64,000 bases of DNA from Diospyros lotus (GCF_014633365.1 NC_068351.1:764001-828000); one strand, 5' to 3'; counted from the stretch's first letter, positions 34,827-46,432 are shown. The notes: generated by a model not told the origin, from the sequence alone. Numbers and translations are program-made.

Positions 34827-36398
34827 ATGCAATCTCAGATTCTTCAATGTTCATGGCCACCCCTTTTCAGCAGAAATTCATCCTTCAATGTATTTGGAGA
34901 CAATGAATTGGTTATGGATGGTTATATAGATTGCCAAAACTTCTCTCCTCCTTTCACCACAACGGGGGAGTCCTCTGACTGCTCTGAGTTCTTGAGATTT
35001 CCAGCCATTTTTCCTGATGAGTTTATGGATCTTCCAATTCTCGTTGAAGAACCGGATATCACATTGCCAGGAAACGTTTTTTTTATGCCTCTAGAGGATT
35101 TCGATATGGAAAACATGTGGAAATCTCTGGAGCAGATTAACAATGAAGCCGCTTCTGAACAGTTCTCCGGTTATGAAGAAGATGTATGGAGTCTCAGCTC
35201 ACTGATGAAATCAATTGACATATCAATGGACAATACAGAGATCCATACAATGCTGACTTTGCCTAATGAGGACATGGAACTCGATGATCAAGTTGGTGAT
35301 GTTCATCTCATCAAGGCCTATGGAGAAGCCATGGATAATGAACAGGAAGGGCTTGCTGAAGTGATTGAGAAACGCATCAGGGAGAAAGTCAGTCCAGTTG
35401 GTGGAGTCACGGAGCGCCTTCTGTATTATTTATTCCAGCAGCCATTGGACAAACGAGCTGACCACCTCAAACAAGAGTCGGGCAAAAACTTCCTCGCAGC
35501 TTTCAAGGCAATCTACCAAATATTACCTTATGGGAAGTTGGCTCACTCTGCAGCCAACTGGGCTATCCTCAAAGCCATGCCTCATGGTGCAGAGATCATA
35601 CATATCATTGATTTCGACACAGCAGAGGGGATTCAATGGCCTTCACTGTTTGAAGCCATTGGATTCAGACAGAGGGAGATCAAGCTGACATCGATAAAAT
35701 GGATCCAACGCGATGCTGATTGTGACCACTCTCAGTGGAGGTTTCAGGAGACAAAGAGATGGCTGTGTGATCATGCCCGGTATTTTGGTCTAAAGTTGAC
35801 CGTGGATTCAATGGAACTGCATGAAGTGGTGAATGAAATAAAGAATCCGAAGAACCAGGGAGGGAGAAGAGAATGGTTCGCCTTCAATTGCATGACAGGC
35901 CTTCCCCATATGGGTCGGATGAGAAGTAGGCATAGCATATCAGAATTTCTAAGAGTGGCTAAAGAATTGCTAGCATGTAACAACACAGGTGTCGTGATTT
36001 TTGGCGATGGAGATGCTGAGGTGAATCCCGAAATTTCACCTAGTTTTAGTTCATTTCTGGATGGGCATTTGGTACATTCCAAAGCTTTATTGGAATCTAT
36101 AGAATGGGCTTTCCCTGTTCATCTTAGAGAAGCAAGAACTGCCTTGGAATGTCTCTTTGCAGCACCTTTGATAGCTTCCCTTGGAAGTAAATGGAAGGAG
36201 ATGGACTATAGTTATCTTCAAGTAGGCTTTGGGTTGAAGGGTTGTCACCTGAGCAAAGAGAGCATAATGGAAGCCAAGGAAATGGTCAGAGAAGGGGAGA
36301 GTCCATACACAGTGAGCATTGAAAGTGAGAGTAAAAGTACAATGGTTTTGGCATGGAGCGGAACCCCACTGCTGAAAGTTTCTTGTTGGAGAAGTTAA
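34827..36398 (+). CDS. GRAS family transcription factor 2 (523 aa), single exon
   Basis: One uninterrupted frame with an acidic N-terminus (DFDMENMWKSLEQINNEAAS) and a full GRAS domain: LIKAYGEAMDNEQEGLAEVI, the VHIID-type motif IIHIIDFDTAEGIQWPSLFE near residue 258, FQETKRWLCDHARYFGLKLT, FNCMTGLPHMGRMRSRH and the SAW end WSGTPLLKVSCWRS. It aligns with GRAS 1 along nearly the whole domain (LKQESGKNFLAAFKAIYQIL against LKQESSKNFEAAFKAFYQIF), so the two are inverted local paralogues that have diverged considerably. Same subfamily caveat as GRAS 1. The ATG chosen is the first in frame, and no longer upstream extension exists. A copia LTR starts 185 bp after the stop. Confidence 0.93.
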   Translation: MQSQILQCSWPPLFSRNSSFNVFGDNELVMDGYIDCQNFSPPFTTTGESSDCSEFLRFPAIFPDEFMDLPILVEEPDITLPGNVFFMPLEDFDMENMWKSLEQINNEAASEQFSGYEEDVWSLSSLMKSIDISMDNTEIHTMLTLPNEDMELDDQVGDVHLIKAYGEAMDNEQEGLAEVIEKRIREKVSPVGGVTERLLYYLFQQPLDKRADHLKQESGKNFLAAFKAIYQILPYGKLAHSAANWAILKAMPHGAEIIHIIDFDTAEGIQWPSLFEAIGFRQREIKLTSIKWIQRDADCDHSQWRFQETKRWLCDHARYFGLKLTVDSMELHEVVNEIKNPKNQGGRREWFAFNCMTGLPHMGRMRSRHSISEFLRVAKELLACNNTGVVIFGDGDAEVNPEISPSFSSFLDGHLVHSKALLESIEWAFPVHLREARTALECLFAAPLIASLGSKWKEMDYSYLQVGFGLKGCHLSKESIMEAKEMVREGESPYTVSIESESKSTMVLAWSGTPLLKVSCWRS

Positions 36399-36582
36399 TA
36401 GAGGAAAGAAGATATGAAATAAGCAAGAGAAACAACCATAATCTCTATTGTATTGACCTTACCAGCACAAACAAGAGATATTCAATTCGTTTGCTTATAG
36501 TGTGTAAATCATTTGTTCTGTGTTTAACATTGTTTGTAAAAGGATGATTGAGTTGAGTTGAACAGATAATGGTCTTTCATTA

Positions 36583-37760
36583 CTGTTAGCATAATTAGTA
36601 TTTCATAACAAGGGTAGTTTAGTCTTTTGCTCATTTGATTATTGTTGTATATATATTCTCTTGGGGAAATTCTATTTTCAATCAACTGATTTACTCTTCA
36701 CAGTCACTTTTTATAATTTTATAATTATTTTTCAAAAATATCCTTATACACAGTCATCCCCCCTTGCTTCGCTCATTGCCTACCATCATCACTCATCATC
36801 CCCCCTTGCTTCGCTCATTGCCTACCATCATCACTCATCATCATTGGCAGCCCAAGCTCCCATTGATGGCTTTCATCAGCTCCCATTTCCCACCTATCAT
36901 GGCACCCACTCTTTCTCTTTCGTCGGCATCGCTCCCACCGAATCCACTTTCCTTCTCTCTCTCTCTTTCTCTCTGGCGTCTCTCCCGTCGAACCCACTTC
37001 CCTCCTCCTCCTCTCTCTCTCGCCGACATTCCTCGCAGCCGCCATCATCGCACCCAAACCCTAGGGTTCGAGGGCATTCAGACTCCTCAAACCCTGAGGT
37101 TCAAGTGCGATGATAACAGCCACGAGGAACGCCAACAGAAAAAAGAGATAGAGATGAAGGAAGTGGGTTCGGTGGGAACGACGTCGAACGGGAAAGAAAG
37201 AGAGAGAGTGGGTGAGAGATGGGAGCTGATGGCGACTGTGTTCATCATGGCCGCCAGCAATGATAAGCAAGGTGCAATGGTCGATAGCTACGAGCAAGGG
37301 TAAAAATGATTTTTTTTTCAAAATGTAGGTGTAAAGAGTAAAAATGTTGGTTGCATATAGAATTTCTCATTCTCTTGTTCTATTACTAAATCCTAATTTT
37401 TGGTGGCTCACTAGCAGCCTTGTTCTTCTTCCTATTTCTTCTTCTTCTTCCCGTTGTTTGATTTACACATTGGAATCATTTTGGTTTAGATTATTCACAT
37501 GGTATCAGAGCAATTAGATCTTGGATTTGCAACTGTTCATCATCATCTTGGCTAGGATTTCAAACTGCCTAGCCATTGTAGGCGTTGATCGCCCTCCGGT
37601 CCGACCGCCACTGCCGCGAGCATCACCATCTCCGACCGCGGTTCGTCTTCCTCCTGCGGCAGATCATCCGACCGCCTCCTTCCCCCTTGCCGGCCACTTT
37701 TGGTTCTTGCATGGTTTGCAGGACACTGTGCTGAGATCTTTTGCTTTTTCGATAAGAACA
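36583..37760 (+). mobile_element. Copia-type LTR and leader remnant
   Basis: An LTR-like sequence starts TGTTAGCATAATTAG at 36583 and ends TTATTCACA at 37499. It is immediately followed by TGGTATCAGAGC (37500-37511), the standard initiator-Met primer-binding site of plant LTR retrotransposons. A GC-rich leader follows to about 37700. With the nested insertion (36663-37368 plus one target copy) removed, the LTR is about 200 bp. No second LTR or coding region was found, so this is a 5' fragment. Confidence 0.75.
36663..37368. mobile_element. 706-bp TIR element nested in the copia LTR, gene-like interior
   Basis: Terminal inverted repeats: left GGGGAAATTCTATTTTCAAT, right in reverse GAGAAATTCTATATGCAACC, with similarity continuing about 50 bp. 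Perfect 8-bp target duplication ATTCTCTT (36655-36662 and 37369-37376), which suits a hAT-type element. The interior is GC- and CT-rich, contains a 42-bp tandem repeat and an open stretch of 179 codons (36764-37303) with low-complexity Ser/Pro/Leu content, plus ACCCTAGGGTTCGAGG. It looks like captured 5'UTR or first-exon sequence, but no family is recognised. Confidence 0.75.
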
Positions 37761-39036
37761 AAGGTCAAGAATTGAGTTATAATCTTAATGTGTTTGATTA
37801 AATATAATCACATTGAAGTGATAGGATTTTGTGATAGATTAAGATGATCATATCGCAGTGGCAGGACCGTGCTCTGCCATGTCACTGGATCTTCCAATTT
37901 GAAGCCAATAAGTAATTTTAAACACCCGGATCATGCTTAATCCATGGCGTGTTCTTCTAGGCATCATTAACCTTGGAGTCCATATACTTGGATTAAACCA
38001 CAGGTTTACCATTTTCTTTATCTTATTCAGCACATTTACTAGTTAGCTGTACTCATTCACTGTGCCTAATTATCCATTAAATAGTTTTCTGATCTTCACT
38101 GTTCTTTCTTTGAGAATGAACTTCCTGATATAGGTTACTACAATACTTTTTATGTTATATGATTAAACTGATATAGTTATATGGTTAGAGTCAAAATATA
38201 ATATAAAAGATAAATTTAGTCCTTTATCTATCGATTTAAGCTTTGAGACAAGACGAGATGGTTAACAATTCAGTATTAATTCATTATCTTTGGAATATGC
38301 TTACAGCATCCATCTAAACTAACTAGGACTTTCAACAGTTTGTGTATTTCATGGATTCCTCCATCATTGAGTAGTCTTAGCCTCTCAGGGAACTAAAATC
38401 CAAGAGCAAACAGCAGTGTGCCGTAAAAGGACTGCCATTGTTATTGTCAATAATACCTTGACTGCAAACAGAAACTGTTTCATTGACCATGGGTCTTGCT
38501 TTGCTCCTCGGTCCATGCCATCTGACATCTCAGATGATGGTAGGTAATCCAAATCTAGATTATATAGATGATTTGTATTATCACCAAGTTCTGATTTATG
38601 TTGATTTTTTTATGCTTTAGGCCTGATTTAGGAGGCAGCTTTTGGGTATTACAGCCTTAATCTCAATCCATAGGCAAGTTTACTGATTGGTTTAGCGCGG
38701 AGAAAAATAACATTTGTTTTCAGCAATTCCAAACTGCTAACAAACAAAAACAAACTATAAAAATGAATCTCCTGCAAGCCCAGAACTCTGCATGTCTCGC
38801 TGTGAAGCTTGTAATTTACAATTCCTTGTCACTTTCAGCAGATACCAGATAGTAGCAATATTATGACCTAGATCTCCAAGACTTCCTGGCTCTGCAGCAG
38901 CCATTTTTATGGTGAACAGGGTAAAGATAAAATGTTAAAGATATGGTTAAAATGGTTTCGTCACAGTGAAAAAAAAAAACACATTAATAAAGGCTCTTAT
39001 GAAAGAAGTAGATGGAATGGAATAGTAAAAACAGTA

Positions 39037-39266
39037 AGGGTGCATTTGATAGAGGTGAAAAATGGGAGTGAAATTTATTTTTAATTTAAATTTCAGAAAA
39101 TTTCATCAAATAATTTTTTTTTTCATAGAATTTGAATTCCATCTTAGTTCAAAAAGTGAAGATTTTCTTTGAAATCAAGGAATTAGAATTCTTAGGGATG
39201 TGGTGAGAATTTGAATTCCATAAAATTGGAATTCTGTCCACTTTACACCCCCAATTAAACACATCT
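39037..39266. mobile_element. 230-bp MITE with TA target duplication
   Basis: Inverted ends AGGGTGCATTTGAT and (reverse of right end) AGATGTGTTTAATT, flanked by TA on both sides (39035-39036, 39267-39268). The interior is built from GAATTCCAT/ATGGAATTC phrases. Non-coding. Confidence 0.6.
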
Positions 39267-40435
39267 TAGACGTAGGTTATATGGCAGGATTGAGGTTGAA
39301 GACAGTACACCAAACTTAAAAAGTTTTAGGTTGTAGGTGCTTTTATGTTATAATTTCTGACAAACTGATGCCCAACTTAAAAAGAGTTTCAAGTAATGTC
39401 AAGGCAGTAACATTTTGTAGTGCAAGTTAATTCTTTGCTGCCTCCAAATGAAGAAAGAACAATGACATCAGTTAACAGAACAAACAGAAACTTCCAAAAG
39501 GAGTCTTAACATGGCATGGTGGATGAGCCTGAGAATCAAAATCTTGTCACCCAAGACAACAAACAAATTTAGAAGCTGGTGTACACGTCTGTATATAAAA
39601 ATCATGAGGTTACATGCATGGGATTGTCATTGATCAGTTTCCACTTTAAGAAGCTACAAAAATCTTGGTTCCAGGACAGATGGCTTGTGGTTAGAATACT
39701 GCCCAAAAATGTTGTTAAACACTAGGCTTTTAGATCTTGTAATCTGAATCTTTTGGCTTGTTTTTTTATTGATTTGGTGGACACATCGCCTTATATATCT
39801 ACAGCGTTCCAGGAATTTTTTAGACATGGTACTCATCATTTGATTTATCGACTTCTTTTTAGTTTTTACCAACTGATTTATCTACTTTCAAGAACTAATG
39901 ACTTAAGACGTACCCAGTAATCACCAATTTAACCAATGATATTCAACAGTAAGAAAATTAACTCTTTCATTAAACTAACCATATTCCTATAACTTTGGCA
40001 TTGTTGAAGTTGTATTATTTAGAAATCTTATATAGCGAGAATAATATTTTAAAGTCAATAAATTATTAGTTCATATATATATATATATATATCTGAATTC
40101 TATGACAGCAGAGCCACTCTTTTTTTTTTTTTTTTAATGAATGCTTGAAATCAAAAGAATGGTGAGAGAAATAAATTTTAGAATCTAGATATGGTTGAAG
40201 GTGAGAACAACAAAGAGTTAATATTTTGTTGTTTAAATATAATAATATTTTTTTTGTAGCGAAAGAGTATTTCGATCAAAATCTACGTATGACTTGTAAA
40301 GATAAAATCAGTTAGGGGCACGAGTGATCTCCATGCAACCCCTCCAATACTTAAGTTATTCTCTAAATAAAAGTGTAGAATGCAAAGCAAACAAAGCTAT
40401 AATAAGTATAGAATTTGGAGTGTTCATCAACCAAA

Positions 40436-40570
40436 TCGAATAAGAGTTCTCATATTTATGGGGAGGAAGATACCAAAAAGGCCTCATTCTTTGAAGGGCA
40501 TATCGAATAAGAGTTCTCATATTTATGGGGAGGAAGATACCAAAAAGGCCTCATTCTTTGACGGGCATAT
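40436..40570. repeat. 67-bp tandem duplication
   Basis: Two adjacent copies starting TCGAATAAGAGTTCTCATAT at 40436 and 40503, identical except for one base (GAAGGGC against GACGGGC). The near identity implies a recent event. Confidence 0.92.
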
Positions 40571-42090
40571 CAGACACCCTTTTAGATTTGTAGGCAAGCA
40601 CATCAAAGGTAAGTTTAACTTGCTCTTTACGATCTCATGTGAGTAATAAATGAATTTCAGATCTCTCAAGATCTATGGTCTCTTAGAAAGGTTTCTTGCA
40701 TGATTTGGAAACATAATTCTAAGTCTAAGTGCACACAAGAATCTCCTAAATATAAATCTTCTTGTGAGAGAGTGACTTGTGATTTTTTTTTGAAAAGGTT
40801 CCTTGATGACATCAAGAAAGGCTTGTAGGAGACATCACTTGGATATCTCGATATGAGAATCAATCTCTTAGTCTCTCTGTCAATCACTCGACTAATCTCT
40901 TGCTTACTCTACTAACCTCTTAGTCACTCGATTAACTTCTCAATCAATCACTTGATGGTCTCTCTCCAAGTCACTCAATGGAACCATGATCCTAGGTCTC
41001 TCAATGGATGTGGGCCTTCTTTCTTGAACTTGAGCTCATCTCGACATAACAAGAGAAAAATCCATTAAAAAGAGTTTCTTGATTGAAATAAAGGGAAAGA
41101 ACCAACGGGAAGTAGTAAAAAGAGGTGAACATAAAACATGGATTGTCCCTGTAGAAAAATTGTAGTAGTATAATGATAAATATGTTGCAATAACTCGAAA
41201 ATTCTAAGTCATGAAAACTCGTTTTCCTTAAGATTTTGTTTGTCACAAAACACAATGCACAAGAGATCCAAACAAGCCTCCAAGATACAATAGAATCAAA
41301 AATAATATTTGTTAACAAATGTGCAATTTTTGACAATAAATCAGAACACACGAAATTAATAACAAACACAAAAAAATTTGTATTTTAATTCTGTAGTAAA
41401 AGAATATAAAGAATTAATTTTTGTATGCACAAAAATTATTAAATTTTATGTAAAAATATAGAAGAAGAACAAAGAGAGAGAAACCATATGAATTCTCAAG
41501 TGTTTTAATCCAACAACACTCTAATCTATTTATAGATAATATTATAACCATTCACCAAATATACAATCATTCATATGTATTATAATTCTTCACAAAAAAT
41601 TATAATTAATTTTTTTATATTATAATCATTTAACAAAGATACACTCCTTCAACAGAGATCATAACCATTTAAATAAAATTTAAAACAAGTGAAACACAAG
41701 GCTTCACTAAAAGTTACAACTATCTTTCGAAAATCTCTCCAAAATTCATCATTGCATCTCTAGTCATCAATTTGGAAGCATTGTGCGATGATCACTGCTT
41801 CATGATGGACTTTCAGGTTGTAATTATTAGGTTGGCTAAGGAATACTAATAATGATGTGGGTTTCGGCACTTGTTTCTATATTTGAAGATATTATAGGTT
41901 CCTTGTAAATATACACTAAACATAGGCAATCACTTTCAAATCACGTGCCTGAAAAAATAAAGTTATTTGTGTTTAGTTGGCATTTCTTTTAGAATTATTC
42001 TATTTTACCTGAATTAGTTGACTTATAAGATGAATAAAAATATCAAATATAAAAAATATCTTTACCTCGAAAACACCGCACGCACGTTTA

Positions 42091-42243
42091 GGGCGAATTT
42101 CATCTATGATGAAATCCGCCAAAATGAATTGGGCGGTTGAAGTCCGCCCAACAGATTTCATCACAGATGAAATCTACCCGTGCTGGGCAAATTTCATCGC
42201 CCACAGAATGTGGGCGGATTTCATCTGTGATGAAGTTCGCCCG
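42091..42243. repeat. Cluster of GC-capped palindromes (ATTTCATC/GATGAAAT)
   Basis: Hairpins in succession: 42091-42120 (GGCGAATTTCATC, loop TAT, GATGAAATCCGCC); 42131-42149 (GGGCGG/CCGCCC); 42153-42175 (AGATTTCATC, loop ACA, GATGAAATCT, perfect); 42199-42215 (GCCCAC/GTGGGC); 42212-42242 (GGGCGGATTTCATC, loop TGT, GATGAAGTTCGCCC). The motif pair GGGCGG plus ATTTCATC recurs in both orientations. It lies about 640 bp beyond the importin stop codon. Confidence 0.8.
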
Positions 42244-42877
42244 ACAATTTTTTGATAAATCTGTGCGTCAACCTTTTTCGGCACTGTAGCATGACTCTTT
42301 CTTTTAATATCCAAGTTTTAGCCAGATGAAGCCAATATATGTGCTGTACCAGCTTCATGACCTTGAAACCAAAATATAGCATGATCTTTAGTATCTTTCC
42401 ATGCAACAAGAGAATATCATACCATAAACAGGAACCAAACAGCAAGAACCACAAGGCAAATTTTCTTTCTTGCTTTTGGTAAGCAGAGGAACAAAACATT
42501 TGAATCATTTATATAGTTCTTTCTACAGCCCCGGGAGCTGCACCTGGTAGAAAAAGGCATGTGAAAGAAGAGGTTGAGGACAAAAGCTTGTGATAAAGAA
42601 CCATCAACTAGACCCATAAAGAACTAAATAGAGTTTACAAGAATATCAGGCCACCTCCACAGGTAACCTCATTGCTAAACTATCTGAAGGGAAAACCTTT
42701 CCAACTCCCATACATGGCGGATGGTAAAACATTTCACCAGTTCAGAACGTCCGCATCATAAAGACCCAAGAAGATGAACCCAGCTGATTTTTCAGTACCC
42801 CGACACCCAACTTCAACAGAGAAAAAGAGGCTAGTTGCATGAACAAAGAATGGGGGGTGGGAAGCTAACATTTTATG

Positions 42878-45618
42878 TTACCCAGCGACAGAAAAAACAC
42901 GTCCAATCATCCCTTGGGTCCATGTTGCGGTCTCCTTGAGCTGTTCATCATCAGATTCAAGACACTCACCTAAAAATTCAGTGCAGAATGAGTGATCCTT
43001 TAATAGTGTCTTCACGTTCGAACCGAGTGCATCAGAAAGATCGCCCAAGACTGCAACAGCAGCTTTTGTCACAGCCTCATCCCTACAAACAACCAGGATA
43101 CAGCAGTTCAAAAAATATAATATTGTACACATGCTGGAGCAACAATTTCAGAAGAACTGCAAATCAGAGAGAAGAAAGCATAAGCAATCAGCTATACCTT
43201 TGTCTGTCTCTGCAAACTAATTCTACAAACTGCATGAGATGTGCAGCATGGGGCAACATTAGGTCAGGCTTGGAATTCTTGAATCCCTGGAGAATTCCAG
43301 AATAGGCTTCCAAGATGCTGCGTCTAAGCTGGTTGCCATATTCTACCATCTCCTCATCATTATTGTCCATTCGGGCACAGATCTCAGCAGCTCCCTGCAT
43401 CATTGGTATTGCATAAGGAAGATACTTCTCGAAGTGTTCTCCAATTGCCAGAGCAACATCACCAAAACAGGAGAATATGGGAGGCTTGACAGATCGGTGC
43501 AGCTCACCACTTGATAGATCCTTCAGAAGGTGTGTCATGATTCCATCACAGTAAGGCAAGATCTTATCATCCAAAGCTCGACAAATATCACCAACCACCC
43601 CAACCTGAGATAGCACAAACTTGATATTCCTCAAAATTTTGTAAGCCCATCTCCAGATATTTATAGAACTCTGGCATATATTTCCCAAACTCTGGTCCAG
43701 TAGCATAAGCCAGTGCACCAATGGCGAGCATTGCTTCCTCATGCACAGTAGAACTACGACAAGCAAACACCTTGAGGAACAATATCATAATCTGATCGGC
43801 TGCCTGCAATATTACAGCCTTGGTCTCATCAGCACTGCTAAGTTTCTGGATAATAACCTGAAGAACACCACAAAGAAGAGCTTGCAAATCCCCTTGCTTT
43901 TCCCTATCATCCGAGGACACAATTTGAAATTCAACTGTTTGCCCCAATTTAGTCATGATGACAGGGAGTAGCTGTGCTACAATGCTAGATGCTTCTTCCA
44001 GATTTGAACACCTAACTACCTCATTCAGTGTCTCATATGCAGAGGACCTGAGCTTAGAGTCGCTACCATCTGTCCGGTCAGCAGTTGCAAGAAGACATTT
44101 TACAACATCTGGAATATACGGAGTGAGAAAGGAAGAGCTAGTGCCAGCATCTTCATAACCCTGCGCAAGGTAGTAGATGGCACCACAAACCTTCTCAGAT
44201 ACATGGGGAGCATCATTAATACTCTCCAACAAAACCCCCACTACATGCTGGAGGTTTGCTGGAGAAATCACAGAGAATCCAGCAGATGGAGTGTGCAACA
44301 ACTCAAAAATACGGCTAAGTGTCCAAGCAGTTGTGTCCTTAACATGGCTGTTATCATCCTTCATCGCATTAAGAAGAAACTCCAAGCCTGCATTGACCAT
44401 TGGGGCAAGCTTCTCAACACTTGGTCCTTCAAGGATCGAGCCAAATGCATAAGTAGCTGCCTCACGAGATCGCCAGTCTGTCTTCAATATATTAGCCTCC
44501 ACAAATGGCATTACAAGGGGAACAATAGAATCTCCAACAGTCCTAGCAACAAGACCTAGACATGTCCCACCAGCCATGGATATATTCCAAGTAGTATCAT
44601 CTTGGTCTTGATCCTCCTCCTGTTTCAATAAAGTCTCCAACAACATAGGAACTAAAGAAGGGAGAGACTTCTCAATGAAGCAGGAATGCGGAGGGACAGA
44701 ATCCCCCCGTTCAGCAACCTCATACTCTTGAAGTTCTATCTCTTCGTCACAAATGGAGCTCCAAAATTCAATTGCTTGAAGGGCAACAGCTTCCTCATCG
44801 CCTTTGACTGCATTTGAGGTAAGCACAAAGATGGTCTGCATGTATGGTTCAAGCACATCATAGTACATTGATGCTATTGAAACAAGGCATTCGAAAGCAG
44901 CTTGCCTGATCTCAGACTCTTTGGCCACGGCTGTCTCACAAACAACCTTCATAATGTAATTCCGCTCCATCTCATTCTCAAAGTTGGTCTGTGCAAAATT
45001 AAGAGCATTATATAGGGCCTTAGTTGCTGCTAGGCGGACTTCAGGGCCATACTCAACAACACTCATGCCTTGAACTACAGCAGTGAGGACAGAATTGACT
45101 TCATCTTGCACAAGATCCTGGTGTGATATCTCCTCACAAACATATCCAAGTGTTTCCAAGGTTGCTTGTTTTAATGGAGGAGGCCTTTCTTGTTGGGTCA
45201 TATTGAGGAGCAATAATCCAATGAGCTCAGGCCACTCCTTTCGAGGAATTTCAATAAAAGCAACTTTAGCAATTACTTGGGCTGAAGTGTGCCTTGCCTC
45301 AGGAGCTGAAGATCCAAGAGTACTTAAGAGCATGTCTTTGATCTTGGATTTGACAGACATGTCAATTGCTACCCACTGTTGAACAAGATGTTCCTTCCTA
45401 ACAGCATCTTTAGCATCCAATGAATTTTTAAGTACAATACCTGCCAATCTACGGGATTCTATTGGTTTGTCAGTACTTGAGAGCTCAACTGACAAAGAGA
45501 GAAGAAAAGATGGTAGGTTTTGCTCTTGGAACTGTTTGAGGTTAACCTCAGCCTCCGTCCGGATCTTTGCATCAGCTGATTGAGCAGACAAGAGAATTTG
45601 GGTGATCTCCACAGCCAT
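42878..45618 (-). pseudogene. KPNB1: Importin subunit beta-1 gene with a single-base frameshift
   Basis: Exon 1 (45618-43198) and exon 2 (43082-42878) would encode 874 aa, close to the 870 of plant importin beta-1, the carrier that docks cargo-importin alpha at nuclear pores. The importin N-terminal domain covers residues 23-103 (TEAEVNLKQFQEQNLPSFLL); HEAT repeats fill the rest, including the acidic-loop QEEDQDQDDTTW. The protein ends WTQGMIGRVFSVAG. At 43604-43605 one extra G follows EYQVCAIS, shifting the frame; the annotated frame stops at 43588 after 676 residues. Sequence on both sides is otherwise perfectly conserved, so a base error or a very recent mutation fits best. A 5'UTR intron (45626-46272) is present. 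Typed as pseudogene only because of the frame break. Confidence 0.88.
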
Positions 45619-45625
45619 TTTGATC

Positions 45626-46272
45626 CTGTGAAATATTTTCACGAAAGAGGTGCAAAAAAAAAAAAGATATTATAATTATGTGATCCTCATCACACAAAAA
45701 AAAAAAAACAGATGGGCATCCATTACGTCCTTCTCAGTGCTTGTTCAACAGAAAATTGCTTCTGGAAATTTCTTCAAAAATGTAGCACTCAGAAGTATAA
45801 AAATAACTTCTTTTCCCTGGCTCTTTTCCATCTAATTCAGAGCAAAAAAATCACAGAGAAAGAGCCCCAAACTTCACTTTCAAAACATCAAGCCAGCAAA
45901 GAAATAAAGCCTCACAAAATCAAGAGTCGCACATTTAGGAATCATTTCCACATTCAAAAACCTACCATATTATTCACAGCAACAGGAATACAAAAGCCCA
46001 AACCGATATGCAGCAATCGCACAAAGGGGATGACAAAATACCAAAAATCAATCACCGACGATGCGAAAATGACAATCGATGAAAAGCACGACCCGACGAT
46101 CTCAGCACATACACAATCCAAAGGACCAAAAAATCAATCACCAACGATTTCCCGTCCTCGACAAAAGCTAAAAACCCTAAATCACTATAAACAACTAAAG
46201 AAATAGAGACAGACATTAGATCTGTTCGCAGACATCCATAGCATATGTCCAGTGTAAAAGAGTATATATTAC
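45626..46272 (-). other. KPNB1: 5'UTR intron of the importin beta-1 gene
   Basis: Minus-strand donor AAG/GTAATATA at 46272 and acceptor TTTCACAG/GATCAAAATGG ending at 45626, seven bases before the ATG, with a long T-rich tract near the acceptor. Leader introns are common in such plant housekeeping genes. Confidence 0.65.
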
Positions 46273-46349
46273 CTTACACGAAACCCTAAGGCGCAGCAGA
46301 GACCTCGACTGCTCACTGAAGAACCGCTGCAGAGAACCGGAGAAACTAG

Positions 46350-46389
<40 letters not shown>

Positions 46390-46432
46390 CTCTCTACAAA
46401 CACTTGACGCGAGCGGTGTGTATGGGTATATA
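46273..46432 (-). promoter_or_regulatory. KPNB1: Importin beta-1 core promoter and first 5'UTR exon
   Basis: TATATA box on the minus strand at 46432-46427, followed downstream by a (GA)n leader tract (about 46355-46386) and CCCTAGTTTCTCC-type leader sequence. TGGGCC motifs occur upstream near 46623 and 46637. Confidence 0.6.

Larger units (their letters stand above)
37700..42085. other. Intergenic DNA between copia remnant and palindrome cluster
   Basis: No gene is supported. Contents: a MITE (39037-39266), an (AT)n at about 40075-40090, a 67-bp tandem duplication (40436-40570), a degenerate CACTCGA(C/T)TAA-type repeat at 40880-40990 and AT-rich sequence. A short open stretch at 38399-38540 (QEQTAVCRKRTAIVIVNNTL...) has no recognised family. 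Confidence 0.45.

Noticed and set aside
36764..37303. 179-codon ORF inside the nested TIR element
   Set aside because: Low-complexity Ser/Leu/Pro translation of CT-rich DNA; opposite-strand frames are just as long.
40880..40990. Degenerate CACTCGATTAACTTCTCAATCA-like series as a regulatory array
   Set aside because: Irregular spacing and loose similarity; it looks like simple-sequence drift.
43605..43620. Sixteen-base GT...AG intron that would restore the importin frame
   Set aside because: Far shorter than any known plant intron, and it would delete the conserved VCAIS residues; an extra base is simpler.
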